The notes beneath the pieces were generated by a model, which saw nothing but the letters and a program-made list of their open reading frames with translations, was not told the DNA's origin and made no database searches. The translations under genes and the position numbers were made by a program. 64,000 nt of DNA from Burkholderia sp. WSM2232. Its GTDB lineage: Bacteria > Pseudomonadota > Gammaproteobacteria > Burkholderiales > Burkholderiaceae. Positions 1 through 7,831 of this stretch are shown piece after piece; position 1 is the first letter of the stretch; each line of letters starts with the position of its first letter. Where the stretch lies: the NCBI RefSeq assembly GCF_000472545.1, contig NZ_AWZV01000007.1, forward strand, positions 62,167 through 126,166, read 5' to 3'.

Positions 1-289
1 GGCCGCTGCGTTTCGCGCCGAGAATGTGCAACTGCGTGTTGAGCAGGAAGTCGAGGACGTGGTGACGTGCATCGCATTGGTTGCGAGCCGTTTCGGCATT
101 TGCGTGACCACGGAATCGGCGGTCAATCTTCGGCTGCCTGGCGTTGTGTACCGCCCGCTCAGATCGACACAGTTACGGGAAATCGAGTTGACCTGTCTGT
201 ATCGTCGTGGGGACAACTCCCCGATCCTGCAAGCGTTTTTAAACCTGGTACGGACTTCGCGAACCCACCGCGTTCGTGCCCGGCTTTGA
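1..289 (+). CDS. LysR-family regulator, C-terminal fragment cut by the window edge
   Basis: An open frame enters from the left edge (first full codon at base 2) and stops at 289. The last ~95 residues look like the end of a LysR effector-binding domain: a segment reading ASRFGICVTTESA followed by a VVYRPL strand and a C-terminal helix containing ILQAFLNLVR. In this family that region closes the periplasmic-binding-like fold that senses a small coinducer. The DNA-binding half lies outside the window, so neither target nor ligand can be proposed. Identification rests on general pattern only. Confidence 0.7.
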   Translation, partial: AAAFRAENVQLRVEQEVEDVVTCIALVASRFGICVTTESAVNLRLPGVVYRPLRSTQLREIELTCLYRRGDNSPILQAFLNLVRTSRTHRVRARL

Positions 290-539
290 GCGGCGGAGGC
301 GAGTTAATCCGGGACGTTGAGCTTGCGTCAGCGATCCTACGAGGTTTGCGTTAGCCCGAGTTCGGCCCAATTTGAGACCTCGACATGGCTCGATGCTTAA
401 AACATTAAAAACAACTTTCATTTTCGGGGTCATTGCACGGCATCCACCGGCGTTTCCGAGTCTATCGCTCAATTTTCACCGTCTATGGTGCAGGCACGCC
501 GGCATGAGCCGCTGCCTACGAAATTTCGATTTGATTTGT

Positions 540-553
540 TGAACGGTTAGTCA
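540..553. promoter_or_regulatory. Putative TetR operator upstream of the tetR gene
   Basis: The 14-mer TGAACGGTTAGTCA lies 14 bases before the regulator ATG. It is an imperfect inverted repeat (TGA...TCA ends) and matches 11 of 14 positions of a second copy at 1223-1236 in front of the efflux gene. A shared element before both a TetR gene and its neighbouring pump is the usual autoregulation arrangement. Binding itself is inferred. Confidence 0.55.
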
Positions 554-566
554 TAATATCCGTTGG

Positions 567-1205
567 ATGAAGCCAACCGGTCAACCCCATTCGTCGCCGA
601 AGAAAGCGGGCGAAATGTGTCCGCGCGGGCGGCCGCGCGAGTTCGATACGAACGCCGTGCTCGCCAGCGCGAGCCAGGTGTTCTGGAACCACGGCTATCA
701 CGCCACTTCCATCGACGACCTCTGCAAAGCCACCGGCCTGCTACGCGGCAGCCTGTACGGCGTGTTCGGCGACAAGCACGGCATCATGCTCGCCGCGCTC
801 GACCATTACGCCGAAGGTTCAGTTGCCCGGCTCGCCGAGCGGCTGAATGCGCCCGTGCCCCCGCAAGAGGCCCTGCGCGATGCGCTGCTCCACTACGCGC
901 GGGTTGCCTGCGCGCTCTCCGGCGAACGTAGCTGCTTCATCACCAACACGACACTGGAAATGCAGCCCGGCGACGACGAGCTGCGCAGCCGCGTCGCCGC
1001 CATCCAGCGCCGCATGGCGACGTTGCTGGCAGCCTCGGTGATTCGCGGCCAGGCAAGCGGCGCATTCAACTCCACGCTTGACGAAAAAGCCGCCGGCGAT
1101 TTTCTGCTGTGCGTCATGCAAGGCTTGCGCGTACTGGGGCGGGTCGCTCACAAGGAAGACGCGCTGACCGGCATCGTCGAGGTGGCGATGCGGGCGCTTA
1201 TCTAA
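567..1205 (+). CDS. TetR/AcrR-family transcriptional regulator
   Basis: The 212-residue protein has a TetR N-terminal DNA-binding domain. The helix-turn-helix spans about residues 47-66 (ATSIDDLCKATGLLRGSLYG, then VFGDKHGI). The ligand-binding C-terminal half has no signature that tells the ligand. ATG 567 is used because it follows the operator-like repeat, but an internal ATG at 615, just before the conserved RGRPREFD segment, is an equally good start because the first 16 residues are not typical of the family. It lies 30 bases before a DHA2 efflux pump on the same strand and shares the repeat seen at 540-553 and 1223-1236, so it most likely represses itself and the pump. The family assignment is firm; the target assignment is inferred. 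Confidence 0.88.
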   Translation: MKPTGQPHSSPKKAGEMCPRGRPREFDTNAVLASASQVFWNHGYHATSIDDLCKATGLLRGSLYGVFGDKHGIMLAALDHYAEGSVARLAERLNAPVPPQEALRDALLHYARVACALSGERSCFITNTTLEMQPGDDELRSRVAAIQRRMATLLAASVIRGQASGAFNSTLDEKAAGDFLLCVMQGLRVLGRVAHKEDALTGIVEVAMRALI

Positions 1206-1222
1206 TTTTTTTATCTATTTAT

Positions 1223-1236
1223 TGAACGATCAGTCA
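1223..1236. promoter_or_regulatory. Putative TetR operator overlapping the annotated efflux-pump start
   Basis: TGAACGATCAGTCA is a semi-palindrome (TGA..GATC..TCA) and the second copy of the 540-553 element. Its last base is the A of the first possible ATG of the MFS gene at 1236. No Shine-Dalgarno sequence precedes that ATG, so either the message is nearly leaderless or the true start is downstream (for example ATG 1392). Confidence 0.55.
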
Positions 1237-3032
1237 TGAAATCGGAGCCGATCAAGTCGTCATCGACGGCATTCGCCGAGGCGGATGGCGTTGCAGCCGC
1301 GCCGCGCGCCGCCGCCAGCGTTGCCGTGTGCCCGGGGCCTGTCGCGGCGAGCGCCGCGGCACAGAGCGCGACGGCCACCGCAACACATCGAATGGCCGAA
1401 CACGCGAACAACAGCGGGCACAAAAGCGGAACCAACAGCGGAACCAACAGCGGAACCAACAGCGGAACCAACAGCGGAACCGACAGCGGAACCGACAGCG
1501 GGACCCACAGCAGGACCCACAGCGGTAGCGCGAGCGGGGACCCGGCACAACCCGCGTCGTTGGCCGGTCAACCCGCGCCCGCGTTCGCACGTCAGGGACT
1601 GGCGCTCGCCGTGCTGTTTGTCGGCGCGTTTCTCGCGCCACTCGACTATTTCATCGTCAATCTTGCGCTACCGTCCATTCGTAGTGGCCTGAACGCGACC
1701 GATGCACAACTGCAGCTCGTCGTGTCGGCTTACTCCTCGGTGTACGCGGTGCTGCTGATTACCGGCGGCCGGCTCGGCGACCTGTTCGGCCGGCGCCGCA
1801 TCTTCATGGCGGGCATGGCTGGGTTCGTGGTCGCCTCAGCGTTATGCGGCTTCGCGACGAGCGGCCATATGCTGGTGATCTCGCGCATCGTCCAGGGCAT
1901 GGCGGCGGCAATCATGGCGCCGCAGGTGCTGGCGACCATCCGCGCCGTCGTGCCGCTGCATCAGCAAACCCGCGTGATGAGTCTCTACGGCTTCGTATTC
2001 GGCCTCTCGTCGATTGTCGGGCAGCTTGGCGGCGGCGCGCTGATTACCTATCGTCCGTTCGGGCTCGACTGGCGCATCATCTTCCTCATCAATATTCCCA
2101 TTGGCATCGTGGCGTTCCTCGGCACGTGGAAGTTCGTGCCCGAGAACCAGCCGGCTACGCGCACCAGCCTCGATATGAAGGGCGTCGCGCTCCTCTGCGC
2201 GGTGCTGCTGCTCGTGATTTACCCGATGACGCACGGCCGCGAAGCCGGCTGGCCCGCGTGGACCTTCGCAATGTTCGCGCTCGCGGTGCCCGCGTTGGCG
2301 CTTTTTGTCGCCACTGAAAAGCGGGTGGAGCAGGGCGGCGGGCATCCGCTCGTCGATCTGCAGTTGTTTCGCAATCGCGCGTTTGCGCTCGGTCTCGCGC
2401 TCGCGTTTCTGTTCTATTGCAACAGCGCGTTTTTCCTGACCTACGGCATCTTTCTGCAGACCGGCTTGCACTGGACGCCGCTCGCCTCGGGCGTCGCCAT
2501 CATGCCGTTCGCCATCGGCTTCGTGATCGGGCCGCTGACGTCGCCGGCGGTCGTCACGCGCATCGGCGGCCACGTGCTCACGCTCGGCTTTTCGCTGATG
2601 ACGCTCGGCTTCGCGGTGACCGGCTGGGCCGCGACCGAGGCCGCAGCGCCGGACCTGGCGTTCTATGCCGGTCTCGTGTGCGCGGGCGTCGGCCATGGTC
2701 TGCTGTTGCCCAACATCATGCGCATTGCGCTGCTGGAGGTCGCGCCTGAAAAGGCCGGGCTCGCGTCGGGCGTGGTGTCGTCGACCCTGCAGATCGGCTC
2801 GGCATTCGGCACGGCTGCTATCAGCGGTGCGTTCTTCGGCGCGCTCGGCGCGGCGAATGCGACAGCGATCAGCGGCGGCCACGTTGCAAGCGCGACGCCG
2901 GCCGCCTATGCGCACGCGTTCCAGTTGAGCCTTGCGATCAACGCAGTACTGATGTTCGTTTGCATCGGTCTGAGCGTGCTGCTGGTGCGGCATCAGCAAC
3001 TCGCGTTGCGCCGCGCCGCACGCCCGCTTTAA
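1236..3032 (+). CDS. DHA2-family MFS drug efflux transporter with repetitive N-terminus
   Basis: The C-terminal ~480 residues form a 14-helix DHA2-type major facilitator. The first helix starts near residue 118, and motif A (GGRLGDLFGRRR) lies near residue 177. Such pumps export drugs or toxic metabolites with proton antiport. The first ~115 residues are unusual: Ala-rich, then a run of NSGT/DSGT/HSRT tetrapeptides encoded by 12-base tandem repeats (1407-1526). No ribosome-binding site is visible at 1236, and ATG 1392 (MAEHANNSG) is an alternative start that still includes the repeat. Thirty bases separate it from the TetR gene, whose operator-like element overlaps the start, so repression by that regulator is likely. 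The substrate cannot be read from sequence. Confidence 0.88.
   Translation: MKSEPIKSSSTAFAEADGVAAAPRAAASVAVCPGPVAASAAAQSATATATHRMAEHANNSGHKSGTNSGTNSGTNSGTNSGTDSGTDSGTHSRTHSGSASGDPAQPASLAGQPAPAFARQGLALAVLFVGAFLAPLDYFIVNLALPSIRSGLNATDAQLQLVVSAYSSVYAVLLITGGRLGDLFGRRRIFMAGMAGFVVASALCGFATSGHMLVISRIVQGMAAAIMAPQVLATIRAVVPLHQQTRVMSLYGFVFGLSSIVGQLGGGALITYRPFGLDWRIIFLINIPIGIVAFLGTWKFVPENQPATRTSLDMKGVALLCAVLLLVIYPMTHGREAGWPAWTFAMFALAVPALALFVATEKRVEQGGGHPLVDLQLFRNRAFALGLALAFLFYCNSAFFLTYGIFLQTGLHWTPLASGVAIMPFAIGFVIGPLTSPAVVTRIGGHVLTLGFSLMTLGFAVTGWAATEAAAPDLAFYAGLVCAGVGHGLLLPNIMRIALLEVAPEKAGLASGVVSSTLQIGSAFGTAAISGAFFGALGAANATAISGGHVASATPAAYAHAFQLSLAINAVLMFVCIGLSVLLVRHQQLALRRAARPL
1407..1526 (+). repeat. 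12-bp tandem repeat coding for (N/D/H)SGT units
   Basis: About ten consecutive 12-base units vary around ACCAACAGCGGA. Four are identical (1431-1478), two have CGAC instead of CAAC (1479-1502), and the outer ones are more diverged. The unit length is a multiple of three, so copy-number change alters the length of the hydrophilic N-terminal tail of the MFS protein without breaking the frame. Confidence 0.9.
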
Positions 3033-3511
3033 AACAGCGGGGCAGTAATCGTTTTCATGGCTGTGGCAGCGTGAAAATCATTAACGCTTTTCACACGGAT
3101 TTCATTTAATTTGCCAGGCTATTTAGGGATGATCGCGTCATTCATAGGTAATCGGGAATGCGCGGTAAATGCTGGCAACCCTATGCGGATTCAAAGGTGT
3201 TTCAGATTTGAAGCATTTTCGGCATGCAGTATCTACAGCGCGGGCCGGCAGGGTCAGTAATTCTTGCGCTCTGTGCGGTGCCGCACGTTCGGCCTGCAAC
3301 CCCTTGCGGGTGGCGACTCGGGTGTAACCCGCAATTGCACTGCGGCAAAGTGTCTTTCTCCGGCTTATTAGCGCGTTATTAATGAAAAGCGCTTGCCGAC
3401 TTCATTTTCGATTGTTAATCTGAACGCGTTCTAGAGGCATCCCTCAGTTGGTCGTAGTCGATACACGGCGCAATGACTTGAATACCGAAAAGGTTCCGTA
3501 GAGGATTGAAA
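3033..3511. other. Intergenic region with one inverted repeat, no gene seen
   Basis: No convincing coding sequence is found. A perfect 7-bp inverted repeat GTGAAAA / TTTTCAC (3071-3077 and 3088-3094, 10-base loop) lies 38 bases after the efflux pump stop and may end its transcript. The rest is comparatively AT-rich, and the last ~60 bases should contain the promoter of the small DUF2158 gene. Confidence 0.4.
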
Positions 3512-3781
3512 ATGCTGACCGCTACCATTGACGCACTCACGCCGCTTCCCGCCCGCTTCAGCACTGGCGACGTCGTCACGTTGAAAGACGGAGGCCCGCG
3601 CATGACGGTGACGTACGCAGGCCCGGTGGCGCTCAATCCTGGCGAATGGCTGGTGTGCGAGTGGTTCGACGAGCACGGCGAATTGCGCCGCGAAATGTTC
3701 GCGCCTTCCAGCGTGCGTGCCGAGCCGCGCTCGATTCCGGCCGGCTCCGTGCGGTGGAACCGCATGAGCCGCGCCGCATGA
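3512..3781 (+). CDS. DUF2158 (YodC-like) small protein
   Basis: The 89-residue protein matches the DUF2158 pattern: FSTGDVVTLKDGGPRMTV (about residues 18-35), then VCEWFDEHGEL with the conserved Cys-x-Trp-Phe and a distal phenylalanine (REMFAPSSV). ATG 3512 is preferred over a TTG six bases earlier because GAGGAT lies five bases upstream. Family members are small soluble proteins of unknown function, often next to regulators or mobile genes. It stands alone here, with a minus-strand membrane protein gene 18 bases downstream. Confidence 0.8.
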   Translation: MLTATIDALTPLPARFSTGDVVTLKDGGPRMTVTYAGPVALNPGEWLVCEWFDEHGELRREMFAPSSVRAEPRSIPAGSVRWNRMSRAA

Positions 3782-3799
3782 AGGCAGTGGTCAGCGGGC

Positions 3800-4111
3800 C
3801 TATTTCTGCGGGCGATCTCGCGTCGTGTCGCGCCGCTGAACGCGTAGCAGCAGCGCGGACGAAAACGCGCGCATGCTCACCAGTTTCCGTTTCTCCACCA
3901 CTTCGCCCGCGAGATTCTTCGGCGGGTTAGGCTGCAACGACCAGTAGAGCGCGAGCAGCCAGCCGAGCACTGTCCATCCCAGGCACGCATTGAAGAGCGC
4001 AAGCGTCAGCACGTCGACGCGTTTGCGTCGATCGGCCAGAATCGCCGGCAGGAAATACAGCGCCAGCGCGATCACCACGGCGATGATCTGAATGGCAACG
4101 CGCTCATTCAT
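3800..4111 (-). CDS. Superinfection immunity-like small membrane protein
   Basis: The 103-residue protein has two predicted membrane helices: residues ~6-24 (IQIIAVVIALALYFLPAIL) and ~38-60, around NACLGWTVLGWLLALYW. The LYFLPAILA and CLGWT-LGWLLALYWS motifs are those of the T4 Imm-related family (PF14373). Phage versions block DNA injection by a second phage; chromosomal copies are common and mostly uncharacterised. The start is supported by GGGAGGCGG upstream. The C-terminal ~35 residues are basic and not conserved in the family as far as I can tell. No phage genes are nearby, so an immunity role is only a possibility. Confidence 0.75.
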   Translation of the reverse strand: MNERVAIQIIAVVIALALYFLPAILADRRKRVDVLTLALFNACLGWTVLGWLLALYWSLQPNPPKNLAGEVVEKRKLVSMRAFSSALLLRVQRRDTTRDRPQK

Positions 4112-4576
4112 ATGCCGCCTCCCGAAAGCTGAGTCGCTGCACGGCGGGTGGCCGAATCACCGGCCTGCCAGACGCGGCTCGCATGCAAGGCGTGCGCAAA
4201 TGCGTGTGCCTTGCGGCTCATATACCAATTGTCGCGCGATTGTTGGCCGGGTGCAGCGTTGGTGAAAGCTTTCCAGTGCGTCGGTAATGGATTCAACGCA
4301 GCGCCGCCGCCATGTCGCCGCAGCCGGACACGGCGGATGCCCACCACGCACACGCTGCGCTGCACCGTGCCATGCCATGCCATGCTATGCCGTGCGGTGC
4401 GGTGCGGTGCGGTGCGGTGCGGTGCGGTGCGGTGCGGTGCAGTGCTGCGCGCTCCATGCCGTTTGCGCCGCCGGCCGGGCCGCGGCATCGCCGCCGGGCC
4501 ACGAATACTTCAGCGCACGCAGCATCAGGACTATCATGTCCGTTTCGAGTGAACGAAACCGTTACGGACAGCCATC
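4112..4576. other. Intergenic region dominated by a pentanucleotide repeat
   Basis: This is the shared upstream region of the divergent superinfection-immunity-like gene and the M20 peptidase gene. Apart from the repeat at 4366-4445 and ordinary upstream sequence I see no gene; the open frames here are by-products of the repeat, which lacks stop codons in several frames. Confidence 0.6.
4366..4445. repeat. Pentanucleotide (NNTGC) microsatellite
   Basis: Sixteen consecutive 5-base units all end in TGC. In order they are CGTGC, three CATGC, TATGC, CGTGC, nine perfect GGTGC (4396-4440) and AGTGC. A perfect run of nine is prone to slipped-strand change. The array ends about 130 bases before the M20 peptidase start, so it could change promoter spacing but not a reading frame. 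Confidence 0.95.
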
Positions 4577-6040
4577 ATGATCTCCGACGATACGACCCAA
4601 GAGGCTCAGCGCCTGAACCCCGACACGCTCCGCGAATTCGTGGACCGCAAATGGAACGATGAGATCGTGCCGGCGCTCACCGACTACATCGCGGTGCCCG
4701 CGAAGAGTCCCGCATTCGATCCCGAGTGGGTGCAGCACGGCTACCTGGAGCGGGTCATTACCGACGCCGCGCAATGGGTCGAGCAGCAGCCGGTGCGCGG
4801 CCTCACGCTCGAGATCGTGCGCTTGCCGGGCCGCACGCCAGTCATTTTTTTCGAGACCCCGGCCACACGTTCCGGCAGCGACGAAACCATCGTGCTCTAC
4901 GGCCACCTCGACAAGCAGCCTGAGTTCGACGGCTGGCGCAGCGACCTCGGTCCGTGGACGCCCAAGCTGGAAAACGACAAGCTCTATGGCCGCGGCGGCG
5001 CTGACGACGGCTATGCGATCTACGCGAGCATTACCGCGCTCGCCGCGCTGGACGCGCAAGGGGTCGAGCGGCCGCGCTGCGTCGGTCTGATCGAAACCTG
5101 CGAGGAGTCGGGCAGCTACGATCTGCTGCCCTATGTCGACGCATTGCGCGAACGGCTCGGCAAGGTCGGCCTCGTGGTGTGCCTCGATTCGGGCGCCGGC
5201 AATTACGATCAGTTGTGGCTCACCACGTCGCTGCGCGGACTCGTGGCCGGCGATCTGGAAGTGCAGGTGCTCGACGAAGGCATTCACTCGGGCGGCTACG
5301 GCGGCATTGCGCCGTCGAGCTTCCGCATCATGCGGCAACTGTTCGACCGGCTCGAGGACGCGGCCAACGGCACGCTGCTGCCCAAGGGCTTTCACTGCCC
5401 GATTCCCGCCGACCGTCTGCTCGAAGCCGAGGCCACCGCGCACATTCTCGGCGACGACGTGTGGAAGAAGTTGCCGTGGGCGTGCGGCCAGGACGGCCGC
5501 CAGGTGCTGCCTACCACGACCGATCCGAAGGAGGCTTTGCTCAACTCGACGTGGCGTCCGTCGCTTTCGGTGACCGGCGCGGCCGGCCTGCCCGCGTTAG
5601 CGGACGCCGGCAACGTGCTGCGTCCGCGCACCGCGTTCAAGTTGTCGCTGCGCCTGCCGCCGCTGATCGAAGCGGAAAAGGCCGTCGCGGAACTGAAGGC
5701 GCTGCTCGAACTCGACCCGCCGTACAACGCGAAGGTCACCTTCAAGCCGGACGCCGGCGCGGCGAGCGGCTGGAGCGCGCCCGAACTTGCGCCGTGGCTC
5801 GCCACTGCGCTGAACGACGCCTCGCGCGCGCATTACGGCGCGGACGTCGCGTACATGGGGCAGGGCGGCACGATCCCGCTGATGAACGTGTTGAAGGCCG
5901 GCTTTCCGCAGTCGCAGTTCATGGTGTGCGGTGTGTTGGGGCCGAAGTCGAATGCACACGGGCCCAATGAGTTCCTGCATGTGCCGTATGGCAAGAAGCT
6001 GACGGCGGCGGTCGCCCAGGTGATTGCAGCAGCGCCCTGA
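4577..6040 (+). CDS. M20-family metallopeptidase (dipeptidase/deacylase type)
   Basis: The 487-residue protein is an M20 hydrolase with two-metal-site motifs: YGHLDKQP (His110, Asp112), GRGGADDGY (bridging acid Asp143 or Asp144), ETCEESGS (catalytic Glu176 and metal-ligand Glu177), CLDSGAG (Asp204) and NAHGPNE near the C-terminus. A dimerisation domain is inserted between about 215 and 390. Members cleave dipeptides or N-acyl amino acids in the cytosol; no signal peptide is present here. The gene stands alone, and the repeat array at 4366-4445 lies in its upstream region. The exact substrate is not predictable. Confidence 0.9.
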   Translation: MISDDTTQEAQRLNPDTLREFVDRKWNDEIVPALTDYIAVPAKSPAFDPEWVQHGYLERVITDAAQWVEQQPVRGLTLEIVRLPGRTPVIFFETPATRSGSDETIVLYGHLDKQPEFDGWRSDLGPWTPKLENDKLYGRGGADDGYAIYASITALAALDAQGVERPRCVGLIETCEESGSYDLLPYVDALRERLGKVGLVVCLDSGAGNYDQLWLTTSLRGLVAGDLEVQVLDEGIHSGGYGGIAPSSFRIMRQLFDRLEDAANGTLLPKGFHCPIPADRLLEAEATAHILGDDVWKKLPWACGQDGRQVLPTTTDPKEALLNSTWRPSLSVTGAAGLPALADAGNVLRPRTAFKLSLRLPPLIEAEKAVAELKALLELDPPYNAKVTFKPDAGAASGWSAPELAPWLATALNDASRAHYGADVAYMGQGGTIPLMNVLKAGFPQSQFMVCGVLGPKSNAHGPNEFLHVPYGKKLTAAVAQVIAAAP

Positions 6041-6052
6041 TCGGGAGGCGCT
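6031..6052 (+). terminator. Possible terminator hairpin after the M20 peptidase
   Basis: AGCGCC (6031-6036) and GGCGCT (6047-6052) form a six-pair GC-rich stem that spans the stop codon. There is no T-run after it, so rho-independent activity is uncertain. Confidence 0.35.
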
Positions 6053-6322
6053 CGGCTCGTCGGGCGGGGTGGGCCGGCGCGCACCTCGCGCGGCTCGCGC
6101 ACCTCGCACGTCGTGCGCGAAGCCAATGACATTTCCGTCGATGCCGCCACTCGGGCGCAGGTGCGTGCGAGCCGGCGCGCGCCGCGATTTTTACGACGCC
6201 CGGCGCCCGGCCAGCAATCTGGGCGATGAACACAGAAAGAAACAACGGCGCGACGGAAGGACTGGCAAAGACCTCAGCACTCTCGATCAGGAACCCCGAG
6301 ACGCGCGGATCTGGCTGGACAT

Positions 6323-7783
6323 CTACCTGGAAAATTCGTCTTTCAGCGCCGCGTAGATTCTGCGATACCGCGCGAGCCGGTCCTCGGTCACGGTCCGGTG
6401 CGCTGCGTCGGGCTCGCATACCTCGATGGTTGTGGGAGACGTACACACCTGGTTGACGTTCTCCTTCGTGACGGCCAACCTTGCGAGCCGTGCAGCGCCC
6501 AAAGCGGCGCCCACATCTCCGCCATGATGGCGGCGCATTGCAACGCCTGTGGCTGTGGCACAGAGCTTCGCCCAGAAACGGCTACGCGAGCCGCCCCCGA
6601 TGAAAGACGCCGTGTCCAGCGCCGTCCCGGCGCTTTGCAGCGCTGCGTAACCGTCGGCCATCGCGAACGCTACGCCTTCCATTACGCTGTACGCAAGGTC
6701 GGCCTCGCCGTGAGCGCCCGTCAGCCCCCAGAACACACCTTTTGCATTCGCGTCATTGTGAGGCGTACGCTCGCCACTCAGGTACGGCAGAAAGAGTGGG
6801 GCGCCCCGCGCGTCGGCCTGCTCGGCCAGGCCGGCAACCTCGACGACGTCCTTCTTGAGCACGCCGGAGAGCCACGCGAGACTCGAAGCCGCCGACAGAA
6901 TGACGCTCATCTGATGCCAGCGGTCCGGCAGGCAATGGCAGAACGCGTGTACCGCCTGTGCGGGATTCGGCGCAAACCGGTCGGTCCCGGCAAACAGCAC
7001 GCCCGATGTGCCCAATGACAGGAACGCGCTACCGGCGTCGACGACGCCCATGCCGATCGCGCTTGCTGCGTTATCGCCCGCACCGCCGCAAAGCAGCACT
7101 GGGCTCGCAATGCCCCATTCGCGCCGCAATGTATCGTTTAACTGAGCCGCAGCCTCGCTGCCTTCTACCAGCCTCGGCATATGCTCACGCGAGAGCCCGG
7201 TCGCGGCGAGCATTCTGTCCGACCAGTCGCGCTTCGCGACGTCGAGCCACAGTGTGCCCGACGCATCGGACATCTCGGAGACGAACTCACCGGTGAGCCG
7301 CCACGCCACGTAGTCCTTGGGCAACAGGACTTTGTGCGCCGCGCGGAACACCGCCGGTTCGTATTTAGACAGCCAGAGCAGTTTCGGCGCGGTGAAACCC
7401 GGCATTGCAAGGTTGCCGGTAATCGAGCGCGACTCGGGAACCAGCGCTTCGAGTTCCACACATTCGGCAAACGCCCGGGTGTCGTTCCACAGAATCGCCG
7501 GGCGTAACACCTGACCGGCGCGATCAAGCAGGGTCGCGCCATGCATCTGTCCAGATAAACCAATTCCGCGTAGCGCCGAAAAGCCAGCCGGATTGGCCGC
7601 CCGCACCTGCGCGATTGCGTCGAGCGTGGCGTGCCACCACGCCTGTGGGCTCTGTTCGGACCAATGAGCGTGAATATGCTCGACTTCGAGTCGTGCACCG
7701 CCGGTGGCGATCGTGTGCGATTCGTCGTCTGTGAGTAGCGCTTTTACCTCGGAGGTCCCAAGGTCGATTCCAAGGAATGTCAA
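6323..7783 (-). CDS. xylB: Xylulokinase
   Basis: The 486-residue FGGY kinase phosphorylates D-xylulose to D-xylulose 5-phosphate, which enters the pentose phosphate pathway. Diagnostic features are GIDLGTSEVK at residues 5-14 (phosphate loop), LSGQMHG at 77-82 (substrate loop), the catalytic aspartate in GGAGDNAAS (Asp237) and the ATP-binding stretch FIGGGSRSRFW near 400. The start codon is TTG at 7783, placed there because the protein then begins exactly at the conserved MTFLGIDLGT. It is the last gene of the polyol operon, 48 bases after the AraC gene, and completes the pathway begun by the dehydrogenase at 9934-10968. Confidence 0.95.
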   Translation of the reverse strand: MTFLGIDLGTSEVKALLTDDESHTIATGGARLEVEHIHAHWSEQSPQAWWHATLDAIAQVRAANPAGFSALRGIGLSGQMHGATLLDRAGQVLRPAILWNDTRAFAECVELEALVPESRSITGNLAMPGFTAPKLLWLSKYEPAVFRAAHKVLLPKDYVAWRLTGEFVSEMSDASGTLWLDVAKRDWSDRMLAATGLSREHMPRLVEGSEAAAQLNDTLRREWGIASPVLLCGGAGDNAASAIGMGVVDAGSAFLSLGTSGVLFAGTDRFAPNPAQAVHAFCHCLPDRWHQMSVILSAASSLAWLSGVLKKDVVEVAGLAEQADARGAPLFLPYLSGERTPHNDANAKGVFWGLTGAHGEADLAYSVMEGVAFAMADGYAALQSAGTALDTASFIGGGSRSRFWAKLCATATGVAMRRHHGGDVGAALGAARLARLAVTKENVNQVCTSPTTIEVCEPDAAHRTVTEDRLARYRRIYAALKDEFSR

Positions 7784-7831
7784 GAGTGTCGTCCCGGTTT
7801 TGTGGCCGGCTCGCCTTGCCGAAGCAAGACG

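Noticed and set aside
1842..2999. 385-residue open frame antisense to the DHA2 efflux pump
   Set aside because: Composition is Arg/His/Glu-rich without a fold, typical of the complement of a high-GC gene; the plus-strand transporter explains the region.
3071..3094. Inverted repeat GTGAAAA/TTTTCAC as a definite terminator
   Set aside because: The stem is AT-rich with a ten-base loop and no T-run after it; kept only as a note in the intergenic entry.
4148..4662. Several overlapping frames through the pentanucleotide repeat, on both strands
   Set aside because: They encode Cys/Ala/Val/Arg or His/Arg/Thr/Ala repeats produced by the microsatellite; none has a ribosome site or homology.
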